Shown here one piece after another: positions 8,158-15,077 of a DNA stretch of 15,296 nucleotides. How positions within the stretch are numbered: position 1 is the stretch's first letter; the number at the start of each line of letters is the position of its first letter. The stretch covers positions 1-15,296 of the forward strand of contig JAUXFI010000022.1 in the NCBI GenBank assembly GCA_030620125.1. Direction: 5' to 3'. The DNA comes from Anaerolineae bacterium. GTDB lineage: Bacteria > Chloroflexota > Anaerolineae > B4-G1. The notes under the pieces were generated by a model. It did not search any database. It was given only the letters and a program-made list of their open reading frames with translations, and had not been told where the DNA came from. Position numbers and translations under genes: made by a program.

Positions 8158-9339
8158 ATGAAAGCCATCATCAATGGAACTGTCCACACTCCCGACGAGG
8201 TCATCGCGCCGGGCGTAGTGCTCGTAGAGAGAGACACCATCACAGCCGTAGGGCCGGCCGGCGCAACGCCGGTACCGCCCGACGCCGAGCTCATCCAGGC
8301 AGACGGCATGGCCGTCGTGCCCGGCCTGATTGACATGCACATCCACGGGCTGCTGGGCCACGACGCTATGGGACCGGGCCTCCCTCACGTGATCCGCGCC
8401 CTGCCCACCTTCGGCGTGACCGCATTCCTCGCCACGACACTGACCTTGCCCCGCGACGAGACCCTCGCCGCTCTGGAAACAATGGCCGCGGTACTGGACT
8501 CGCCGCCGCGTGGCGCCCAATGCCTGGGCATCCACCTGGAAGGGCCGTTCCTGTCCCCGGCCTGGCCCGGAATGGCCACCCCCGCGCGGTTCGAGCCGCT
8601 GACCTGGGAGAGTTTCCAGGCATTTCAACAGGCAGCCAGGGGGTACATCCGTTTGCTCACCTTTGCCCCAGAAGTAGGCGAGGCGATGGCCTGCATCCCG
8701 CGCCTGATCGAGACGGGCGTTGTCCCCGCCATCGGCCACTCCGACGCGACCTTTGAGCAGGTGGCCCAGGCAGTGCAGTTGGGGCTTTCACACGCCACCC
8801 ACACCTTTAACGCCATGCGCCCGCTTCACCACCGCGAGCCTGGCGTCGTCGGGGCCGTGATGTACTTGCACGAGATCGTGGCCCAGTTGATCGCCGACGG
8901 CGTGCACGTCCACCCGGCGGCAATGGCGATCCTGCTGCGTGTCAAGGGGCTGGAGCGGGTAGCATTGGTGAGCGACGCCGCCCCGCTGGCGGGTCTGCCC
9001 GACGGCGAGTACGAGTGGGAGCACAAGCCGGTCTTTGTCCGGGACGGCTCCTGCCTCCTGGAGGACGGCACCATCGCCGGGGCGCACGCGCTGTTGGATA
9101 CCGGCGTGCGTTACCTGGTCAACCTGGTGGGGCTGCCGCTTGAGCGGGCACTAGTACCGGCCACCCGCGTTCCAGCCAGCGTGCTAGGGCTGCGCAAGGG
9201 CCGCCTGGCCCCCGGCCACGATGCCGACGTCGTGTTGCTGGACGGCAGCCTGCGGCCTGTGCTGACGCTGGTGGGGGGCGAGATTGCCTTTGAGCGTGAC
9301 CCGACACAAAGGACGCAACTATGCCAGACATCACACTGA
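8158..9339 (+). CDS. nagA: N-acetylglucosamine-6-phosphate deacetylase
   Basis: Hydrolyses GlcNAc-6-phosphate to glucosamine-6-phosphate and acetate in amino-sugar and cell-wall recycling; cytoplasmic amidohydrolase. The 393-residue length is typical. Metal and catalytic residues are in place: His61 and His63 (DMHIHG), Glu128 (GIHLEGPF), His194 (AIGHSDAT), His215 (SHATHTFNAM) and catalytic Asp273 (LVSDAA). The substrate-loop motif reads IAGAHALLD. No glucosamine-6-phosphate deaminase (nagB) gene is in the window. Its last 19 bases overlap the downstream HPr-like gene, so the two are translated from one message. Confidence 0.95.
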   Translation: MKAIINGTVHTPDEVIAPGVVLVERDTITAVGPAGATPVPPDAELIQADGMAVVPGLIDMHIHGLLGHDAMGPGLPHVIRALPTFGVTAFLATTLTLPRDETLAALETMAAVLDSPPRGAQCLGIHLEGPFLSPAWPGMATPARFEPLTWESFQAFQQAARGYIRLLTFAPEVGEAMACIPRLIETGVVPAIGHSDATFEQVAQAVQLGLSHATHTFNAMRPLHHREPGVVGAVMYLHEIVAQLIADGVHVHPAAMAILLRVKGLERVALVSDAAPLAGLPDGEYEWEHKPVFVRDGSCLLEDGTIAGAHALLDTGVRYLVNLVGLPLERALVPATRVPASVLGLRKGRLAPGHDADVVLLDGSLRPVLTLVGGEIAFERDPTQRTQLCQTSH

Positions 9340-9599
9340 CCATTCACCACAAAGTAGGCCTGCACGCCCGGCCCGCCGCGCTGCTCGTTCAAACGGCCAA
9401 AAAGTTCAATTGCGACGTACAAATCGCGCATGGCGAGCGAGAAGCGAACGCCAAGAGCATCCTGGGCGTGCTGACGCTGGGGGCAGAGCAGGGAACGGTG
9501 ATCACCATCCGCGCCGAGGGAGACGACGCCGAGCAGGCACTGGAGGCACTGGCGGCGCTGGTCGAGGACAACTTTGGTGAGGGAGGCTGTTACCCATAA
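9321..9599 (+). CDS. HPr-family phosphocarrier protein
   Basis: A 92-residue HPr. HPr relays phosphate from PEP via enzyme I to sugar-specific PTS enzymes, or to the dihydroxyacetone-kinase phosphotransfer system. The phospho-acceptor His15 lies in GLHARPA. Ser46, in the AKSILGV segment, matches the regulatory serine of HPr in organisms with HPr kinase. The ATG has AAAGGACG upstream and lies inside the 3' end of nagA, in another frame. No enzyme I or EII gene is seen here, so the partner is unknown. Its TAA overlaps the end of the convergent nucleotidyltransferase gene. Confidence 0.92.
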   Translation: MPDITLTIHHKVGLHARPAALLVQTAKKFNCDVQIAHGEREANAKSILGVLTLGAEQGTVITIRAEGDDAEQALEALAALVEDNFGEGGCYP

Positions 9600-10462
9600 G
9601 CCGGAAAGCGTCCGTTAAAAACCCTGTTCCAATACCGGAACGCTTCCTCAATGTCTCCCTCTGCTGCAGTCTCCTGCGCCCTACCAGAGTGATAGAGCGC
9701 GGATCTGAGTTTGGAAATAGCCGTTTCCTTGTCAATGCCGGCCGACCGCACAGAGACACGACCTGATATACCCTCCCGGTCATACATATCCGCAAGCTGA
9801 TCATCCCACAGCACCTCTAACACGCTGCGAAAGTCCACGCTGTAAACGATCATCTTTTCACCAGAGGCATACTCCGTACACCGCAACTCGAGATAAAAAG
9901 ACGAGATGGCGACAGTTCGAAAATACTTCCACGCCTTCAGAAAACGAATAAGCGGCTTCAACTTGCCATCGAGTTCGTGGTCTACAGCCGCAATGTATGC
10001 GCTATGGGCATCTGGGCTGGACTTCATCCAACCACCTGCGCCGTCGGCAATCGCATAGACGTGATAGCCGTCACTGGTTTGTCCCGCTAACCTTGCCGGG
10101 ATAATGCTAACAGCCTCATTGCCCTCTACGCCAAGAGGCACTACGACGGCAGGAGTTCTCACAGCCACACCCGTGTTCGGAAAGCGCCTGTCGAGAGCAT
10201 CGCTCACATTGGCCATGAACGAGGCCGAGTCGTCCGGTATACTGTCGAAATCTACACTGGCGAAATAGTCTACACCACTACATCCACGGATGCTCGTGCC
10301 ATTCAGGAACGAACCGCCAGGAAAAAATGCGTACAACCCAAAATTGTCGTTCAGACACTCCTTGATGTCCTCCCGATAACCCTCAGCGACATACGACTCA
10401 TCCTCGCCAGGGATCAAGCTATCGAGAAATAACTGGAACCCTTCATCTATCATCCTGGCCAA
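9590..10462 (-). CDS. cGAS/DncV-like nucleotidyltransferase, apparently lacking two catalytic acidic residues
   Basis: 290 residues from a TTG start at 10462, chosen because AAGGAGG lies 8 nt upstream; the first ATG is three codons later. The N-terminal half has the nucleotidyltransferase signature FPGGSFLNGTSIRG (47-60). The C-terminal half has the matching helical region (WMKSSPDAHSAYI at 145-157, then LKPLIRFLKAWK at 168-179). Family members make cyclic (oligo)nucleotide signals, as in CBASS antiphage defence. However, the DxD metal motif reads Ser62-Gly63-Val64-Asp65, with Gly for the first Asp. The later acidic position (expected as (D/E)-x-x-P-A) reads Ser119 in SIIPA. Length is normal and the frame intact, so this may be a pseudoenzyme or a decaying gene. 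No effector gene is adjacent. The fold is fairly sure; loss of activity is inference. Confidence 0.8.
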   Translation of the reverse strand: MARMIDEGFQLFLDSLIPGEDESYVAEGYREDIKECLNDNFGLYAFFPGGSFLNGTSIRGCSGVDYFASVDFDSIPDDSASFMANVSDALDRRFPNTGVAVRTPAVVVPLGVEGNEAVSIIPARLAGQTSDGYHVYAIADGAGGWMKSSPDAHSAYIAAVDHELDGKLKPLIRFLKAWKYFRTVAISSFYLELRCTEYASGEKMIVYSVDFRSVLEVLWDDQLADMYDREGISGRVSVRSAGIDKETAISKLRSALYHSGRAQETAAEGDIEEAFRYWNRVFNGRFPAYG

Positions 10463-10508
10463 TGTTACGCCCTCCTTTTTCGTAACCGTTCAGGGGGTAC
10501 TTGGATTT

Positions 10509-10607
10509 ACCTTCCCGGAAGCTCCAACGGGACAAGTCTTGCAAAGATACGAGTCGTCCAGCGAGTTTGGGTTCACCAGACGGCCAATTTTCAGCTTCCG
10601 GGAAGGT
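10509..10607. repeat. 99-bp element bounded by perfect 15-bp inverted repeats
   Basis: ACCTTCCCGGAAGCT (10509-10523) is repeated exactly inverted at 10593-10607, with 69 bp between. Each arm has near-palindromic CTTCCCGGAAG. No target-site duplication is visible. It lies 47 bp upstream of the nucleotidyltransferase start, so it could be a structured leader or a MITE/REP-like repeat. Any short open frame crossing it looks like a by-product of the repeat. Confidence 0.7.
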
Positions 10608-10631
10608 GGCCCGAACGCTTACCCTTTTGGG

Positions 10632-10746
10632 TCTTTGGGAGTTTGCGTGCATGATGTAGCGGAGTCCTGAACTTGTTCGGGGTCTTCGCGCCGCACCCCC
10701 AACAAGTTAGGGAGTCCAACACTCTGACCCCGCGAAATCCCAAAGA
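10632..10746. repeat. Long imperfect palindrome with nested stems
   Basis: Outer arms TCTTTGGGA (10632-10640) and TCCCAAAGA (10738-10746) pair perfectly. The core has AACTTGTT-C-GGGGT (10670-10683) pairing with ACCCC-C-AACAAGTT (10695-10708) around an 11-nt loop. GGAGTCC-like segments on either side of the core extend the pairing imperfectly. The whole lies just past the stop of the RecQ-like gene. It could help end that transcript, though no T tract follows, or be a dispersed repeat. No coding function is evident. Confidence 0.6.
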
Positions 10747-10775
10747 GCCACCCTTTTTCATCGTGCACGGCGGAA

Positions 10776-13682
10776 TCAACCCGCCCCATCTTTTTTGGAC
10801 GATTGCCTGGACGGCTTGCGTGGCGGCGGCTCCTCCGCCGGACCGGCCAGGCTATCCAACGCAGTTGGGTCTTGCAGCGCCGCTTTGCCTGCCGGTGTGA
10901 GGTCGAGCACGACGCCGCCGTGATCGAGATGCCGTGCCTGCAGGAACTCGCCGCTCTCCAAGACATTCAGCATGCGCTCGACGGCCGTGTTCGAACGGAA
11001 GGCCAGCGCCCCGAAACCGGCGTGGTCGCGGGCTCTGGACGGGGACTGGTTATCGCCGCGCAGGATGCGCGTCAGACTGCGCCGCCCCCAGCTCCACGGC
11101 GCGGCCGACACACAGCGCAGGATGGTCAAATACTGTTCCCGTTCGTCGGGCAGGCCGGCGTCCAACGACGACTGGATTTCGATGCAATTATCGCAAGCAG
11201 TGCAGCGCTCAATGACGCGCCCCCCCAGGTAGGCGTTAAGGTGACCATGCCGGCAGCGCAAAGTCCGGGCATAAGCGGTAATCTCGTCCACGCGCTGGGC
11301 CTGGATGGTCTCGTACCGCTCCAGCAGCGTGGCAACGCGCTCGGTGGCGTCCGCAGGCGGTGGCAGCAACTCCAGCAGCCAGTCACGCCCGGCAGAGTGA
11401 TAGGCCAGCCAACCATCGTCGGCCCACTCCAACACCCGCCGCTCCATGTCCCCAAGAGGCAACTCGGCCCGCCGCGCCACCTCCGCCAGGTCCAGGGTCA
11501 GAGATTGACCGGGCCGCAACCGGGCAGCCTGGCAGAAGGCCGCCAATTCGTCGGGCAAGGTAGCATCTTGCTCAACTGCCGTCAGGCGGACAACGGCGGT
11601 GCGCGGAAAGTCGGGGCCGCGCCGCAAGAGGCCCACCTCCTCCAGCAAGCTCAAGGCGACCCGCATGCGCGTCCTGTCGGCCTGCAGGTCACGCTCCAGG
11701 TCCGCCGCCGCAACTCTGCCAGGGGCACGGTCGGGGACCGACCCCAACGACAGGCGGCGTTTGACGGCGGCGTAGACAGCCCGCAGGAACTCGACGGGCA
11801 ACACGTCCCGGCGGGCGCGGCGAGTCAGCGTGGCCCGATCCGAGGAGGCGTACATCAGCATACAACGGGCGGGCAACCCATCGCGCCCGGCCCGGCCGGC
11901 CTCCTGGTAGTACGCCTCCAGCGAGTTGGACGGGACAAAGTGAACGATGAAGCGAATATCCGGCTTGTCAATGCCCAGGCCAAAGGCGATGGTCGCCACG
12001 ACGACGCGGATGCGACCGGCCATAAAGTCATCCTGCACCCCGGCGCGGTTGGCGATGCCGGCGTGGTAGTGACCGGCGACGATGCCACGTTCACGCAGCA
12101 GCGCGGCCAGTTCCTCGCAACGGGCGCGGGTGCCGGCGTAGACGATGCCGCTGCCGGATTCGGCCCGGCAGAAAGCCAACAGGCGGCGCAACTTGTCGTC
12201 GGCGTTGCGGGCGTAAAAGACCTCAAGTTGCAGGTTGGGACGGGTCACGTCGCCGGCGATGACGCGCATAAGGCCCAGGTGGTGGAGGATGTCGCGCTGT
12301 ACGCGAGGCGGAGCCGTCGCGGTCATCGCCAGGAGCGGTGGGTCGCCCAGCGCCTGCCTGGCCCGCCCGATGGTGAGGTAGTCGGGCCGAAAGTCGTGGC
12401 CCCACGCGCTGACGCAGTGCGCCTCGTCAATCACCAGCCGGTCCACGCCTGCTCGCCGCAGCGCGTGCAGGAAAGGGGGCTGGCGCAGCCGCTCCGGGGC
12501 AGCGTAGACCAGACGATAGCCTCCATCTGTGACTTGCTCCAGCCGCCGGCGCAGCGCGTCCCTCTCCAGACTACTGTTGATGGTGGTCGCCCGGCCCCGC
12601 AGCCCGGCCGGCAGCGAGTCCACCTGATCCTTCATCAGCGCGATGAGCGGCGAAATGACCAACGTCGTGCCCCGTTCAGCCAACAGCGCCGGAAGCTGGT
12701 AACAGAGCGACTTGCCGCCGCCGGTCGGCAGGATGGTCAGCACATCCTCGCCGCGCAGGACACAGGCGATAGTCTCCAACTGGCCAGGCAGGAGCGTCTC
12801 GAAGCCAAAGAGCCGCCGGGCGGCGTCCGCGATGCGCTCCCGCTCCTCCTCGGAGACGGGTATCTGGTCGAAAGTGGGAAGAGATTCGGCTGGTGGAGGT
12901 TTCTTCTCTTCCACCCCCTCCACAGGGCGCGGCACAGGGACAGGTCGCGGCCGGTAGTCTGGCAAAAGTGCGGCTCGCAGTTCGGCCAGCTCGTCGGCGT
13001 AGCGGCGCGGTAGCTCGGCCTCCAGGTCAGCGACGCGGGTCTCCTCCCCGCTGGCGCGGAAGTAGTCGCGCAACCGGCGCAGGTAGGTGATGGGCAGCGG
13101 CGCTTCGTCGGTTCCGGTGCGCAGGAGACGCACGGCGTAGCCGCTGGCGGTCACTAGGTCGTCGCGGGCCTGGTAAAAGGCGATCATTCCCAACAGGTAG
13201 GCGCGGCTCTGCGGGCGCAGCTCGTTCTGTCGGCGGTAGGCGGCCAGCGCAGCATCCGTATCGCCCCGGGCCAACTCAACCTCGCCCAGCAGCCCCCAGG
13301 CCGTCACGCTATCCGGCTGTTCCTCGACCAGAACGCGGGCGATCTGGTGGGCGGTGTCTACATCGCTCCGGGCCAGGTAGACGCGGGCCAGGAGCGCGCG
13401 GGCGGTGAGGGAGGTCTTGCGCTCGATTCGCCCCTGCATCACCGGAAGCGCGTCGTCGGGCCGATCCTGCGCCAGGAAAGCCTTCACGCGCAGGTCGAGC
13501 AGCGAGACCAGCCTGGGATTGGCCGGGATGAGCACGTCCAGGCAGACACAAAGCTCCTCGACGCGCTCCCAGCGCAAGAGAAAGTTGAGCAGGCGGCTGC
13601 GCTGATTGCCTGCCAGTCCAACGCTCTGGCGAGGAGTCACCTCCAACTCGGCCAACACATTTGTCATTTGTTTACTTGTCAT
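10776..13682 (-). CDS. RecQ-family ATP-dependent DNA helicase with N-terminal TPR-like region
   Basis: A 3'-5' helicase of about 968 residues. The ATG at 13682 is used here; an in-frame TTG at 13712 and an ATG at 13667 are alternatives, none with a good ribosome site. Numbered from the TTG, residues about 40-250 are helical repeats resembling TPRs, then comes a Pro-rich linker to about 285. The helicase core spans about 295-630: Walker A PTGGGKS (329-335), DEAH (429-432) with CVSAWGHDFRP, MTATA (463-467), and QEAGRAGRDG (603-612). A winged-helix-like stretch follows, and only then the zinc motif: Cys820, Cys837, Cys840, Cys843 (CRHGHLNAYLGG, CTACDNC). In E. coli RecQ the zinc site directly follows the helicase core, so the order here is unusual. 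No HRDC domain is obvious; the tail is basic. It follows the dual-OB gene, probably in one operon. Confidence 0.93.
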   Translation of the reverse strand: MTSKQMTNVLAELEVTPRQSVGLAGNQRSRLLNFLLRWERVEELCVCLDVLIPANPRLVSLLDLRVKAFLAQDRPDDALPVMQGRIERKTSLTARALLARVYLARSDVDTAHQIARVLVEEQPDSVTAWGLLGEVELARGDTDAALAAYRRQNELRPQSRAYLLGMIAFYQARDDLVTASGYAVRLLRTGTDEAPLPITYLRRLRDYFRASGEETRVADLEAELPRRYADELAELRAALLPDYRPRPVPVPRPVEGVEEKKPPPAESLPTFDQIPVSEEERERIADAARRLFGFETLLPGQLETIACVLRGEDVLTILPTGGGKSLCYQLPALLAERGTTLVISPLIALMKDQVDSLPAGLRGRATTINSSLERDALRRRLEQVTDGGYRLVYAAPERLRQPPFLHALRRAGVDRLVIDEAHCVSAWGHDFRPDYLTIGRARQALGDPPLLAMTATAPPRVQRDILHHLGLMRVIAGDVTRPNLQLEVFYARNADDKLRRLLAFCRAESGSGIVYAGTRARCEELAALLRERGIVAGHYHAGIANRAGVQDDFMAGRIRVVVATIAFGLGIDKPDIRFIVHFVPSNSLEAYYQEAGRAGRDGLPARCMLMYASSDRATLTRRARRDVLPVEFLRAVYAAVKRRLSLGSVPDRAPGRVAAADLERDLQADRTRMRVALSLLEEVGLLRRGPDFPRTAVVRLTAVEQDATLPDELAAFCQAARLRPGQSLTLDLAEVARRAELPLGDMERRVLEWADDGWLAYHSAGRDWLLELLPPPADATERVATLLERYETIQAQRVDEITAYARTLRCRHGHLNAYLGGRVIERCTACDNCIEIQSSLDAGLPDEREQYLTILRCVSAAPWSWGRRSLTRILRGDNQSPSRARDHAGFGALAFRSNTAVERMLNVLESGEFLQARHLDHGGVVLDLTPAGKAALQDPTALDSLAGPAEEPPPRKPSRQSSKKDGAG

Positions 13683-13735
13683 TCGCCCATCCGCCCATTC
13701 GCAATTCTCCAATCTCTATTCTCTACTCATAATCC
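13660..13735. repeat. Iterated short-word DNA across the dual-OB/RecQ junction
   Basis: On the minus strand this stretch runs through GAGTAGAGAATAGAGA, then GAATTGCGAATGGGCGGATG, then GCGAATGACAAGTAAACAAATGACAAATG, each word a slight variant of the last. It spans the stop of the dual-OB gene, the 10-40 bp gap and the possible starts of the helicase gene. The first 10-18 residues of the longest helicase frame are therefore probably not conserved protein. Confidence 0.55.
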
Positions 13736-14427
13736 GGCACAACGTGCACACCAACGACGAGCGGCCAATACTCCTCCTGCCACTTGCGGCCCAGTCCCAC
13801 CGCCAGATAGATGGCTTTGGCGTTCAACCGCTCGTGGAGCGCGTCTTGCTCCAGCATCAAGTGGCCGCCTTTCTCCCCCAACCAGGCCCGGCCCAGCGCT
13901 CGCCACTTGAGGTCGGTCACAGAGATGCCGCGCCTGCTCGCGGCGCGGTGCCGGTTGACGTCGCCCGGCAGCAAGAAGCCCATCCGCGTTTCGTACTTGC
14001 CAGAGTAGCTATCCAACGAGAAGCGCGCCCACACCTGCTCCGGTTGCACCAGGCAGAGCGAACGGGTGTAGTGCACGAGCACGTCTTCCGGGGCCTGGTC
14101 GAGATACCTGGCGAAGAAAGCGGCCCGCTTCTCCCCCTCCAACCGGCGCAGCAGCCGTGGCCGGTGACGGACAAAGTCGGCGAGCCAGTCCTCGACGTGG
14201 GGCGGGGCGGGACGCGGCGCGATCAGGTTTAACTCGACCACATCGCTGCACTGCACCAGGCGACCGTCGGCATCGGTCATGTCTCCCTGCAAGATGGTGT
14301 CGAACCCGCGCACCGGGCGCACCCAGCGCAGGCCGGTGACAGGATTGGGCTCGCGGGTGAACCCGGCCGTGCAGATGCCGCTGAGCATTTTGGTCATCGC
14401 CAGGATGAGGACTTGTTGTGGTGGCAT
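13723..14427 (-). CDS. Dual OB-domain (DuOB-like) protein
   Basis: 234 residues from the ATG at 14427; an in-frame TTG five codons upstream (14442) is possible, and neither has a strong ribosome site. The N terminus VLILAMTKMLSGICTAGFT with RWVRPVR shortly after, the ISVTDLKWRALG segment (168-179) and the ending YLAVGLGRKWQEEYWPLVVGVHVVPDY match the pattern I recall for the dual OB-containing domain family. This is a nucleic-acid or nucleotide-binding fold reported in prokaryotic conflict contexts. No signal peptide or membrane segment is seen. It ends 10-40 bp before the RecQ-like helicase on the same strand, suggesting an operon in which it might bind single strands or a ligand for the helicase. 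The family call is from recognition of motifs; the partnership is inference. Confidence 0.7.
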   Translation of the reverse strand: MPPQQVLILAMTKMLSGICTAGFTREPNPVTGLRWVRPVRGFDTILQGDMTDADGRLVQCSDVVELNLIAPRPAPPHVEDWLADFVRHRPRLLRRLEGEKRAAFFARYLDQAPEDVLVHYTRSLCLVQPEQVWARFSLDSYSGKYETRMGFLLPGDVNRHRAASRRGISVTDLKWRALGRAWLGEKGGHLMLEQDALHERLNAKAIYLAVGLGRKWQEEYWPLVVGVHVVPDYE

Positions 14428-14445
14428 GGCGTTTTTATCCAATCT

Positions 14446-14593
14446 TTACGGCAGCGGATGGGAGCGAATAAGCGGATGTGCCGCGCCTTTTACCTGTTTA
14501 TTGTTGCATCTATCTTGCCGCAACGGATGAGAGCAGATAAGCAAATACTGTGTGCTTCCCATCCGTTTATCAGTTGTCCATCCGCTGCCGTAA
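14446..14593. repeat. Two diverged copies of the 68-bp repeat family
   Basis: Units of 69 and 70 bp (14446-14514 and 14515-14584) plus a fragment (CTGCCGTAA) share the layout of the right-edge array: TTGCCGCA, CGGATG, GAGC, GATAAGC, then ATCCG, TTAT and TCCATCCG. They are clearly more degenerate than the right-edge units. They fill the whole space between the GxxExxY gene and the start of the dual-OB gene, so any promoter for the latter must lie in repeat DNA. Confidence 0.75.
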
Positions 14594-14598
14594 TAGAA

Positions 14599-15054
14599 CT
14601 ATTTGACCGGCTTACCCCACTTTTCGCGTTGGAACGCCTTGACCTTTTTGGGCGGAAGTAAGCGATGATACTCCAAGCGCGGACGGCCAAAGTTGATGAA
14701 CAACGCCACCGGGCATTGCGGCAACGCGGCAAAGTAGCCGATGATACGCGCCACATCGTCGTTGGTCATCAGGTGTGAGCGGGCTTTGAGTTCAACGATG
14801 ACAATCTGTTCGACTACCAGGTCAGGGCTGTTGCCCCCGACAACTGTGCCATCGTCCAGGGTGACAGGAATGAAAGGCTCGTCTTCGAAATTGAGATCTG
14901 CTTGCCCGCACTTGGCTGCCATCGCGTTGTGGTAAACCGATTCTCGATGTCCGGGCCCAAGTTCGTTGTGGAGCTCCATGGCCAGACCGATGATCTTGTA
15001 GGTATGTTGGAGCCAGGGTGCGTCCTGAATTGCATCTTTGGGTTCTTTGCGCAT
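14599..15054 (-). CDS. GxxExxY protein, PD-(D/E)XK nuclease-like
   Basis: 151 residues from the ATG at 15054, chosen because AGGAGA precedes it by 7 nt; the longer frame from 15117 merely reads into tandem repeats. The naming motif is GHRESVY at 35-41, preceded by IIGLAMELHNELGPG. The nuclease-like core shows Asp78 (NSPDLVVE) and Glu88-x-Lys90 (VIVELKARSH), as expected of a PD-(D/E)XK fold. The ending LFINFGRPRLEYHRL is also typical. Cellular role of this family is not established. The gene is set between repeats of one 68-bp family on both sides, which suggests it moves or is maintained with them. Confidence 0.9.
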   Translation of the reverse strand: MRKEPKDAIQDAPWLQHTYKIIGLAMELHNELGPGHRESVYHNAMAAKCGQADLNFEDEPFIPVTLDDGTVVGGNSPDLVVEQIVIVELKARSHLMTNDDVARIIGYFAALPQCPVALFINFGRPRLEYHRLLPPKKVKAFQREKWGKPVK

Positions 15055-15077
15055 TTGCTGTCTCCTGTGGTTGAGTG

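Noticed and set aside
9590..10462. Complete CBASS operon
   Set aside because: No effector, Cap2/Cap3 or transmembrane effector gene is adjacent, and the nucleotidyltransferase seems to lack key catalytic acids.
10463..10775. Retron-type noncoding RNA locus
   Set aside because: Stem-forming repeats are present, but there is no reverse transcriptase gene in the window.
10443..10779. Two short minus-strand frames (69 and 62 codons) between the helicase and nucleotidyltransferase genes
   Set aside because: They lie entirely over the two inverted-repeat elements, lack ribosome sites, and show no recognisable protein motif.
10803..13013. 736-residue open frame on the plus strand
   Set aside because: It is antisense to the RecQ-like helicase, Gln/Arg/Pro-rich without recognisable motifs, and typical of high-GC shadow frames.
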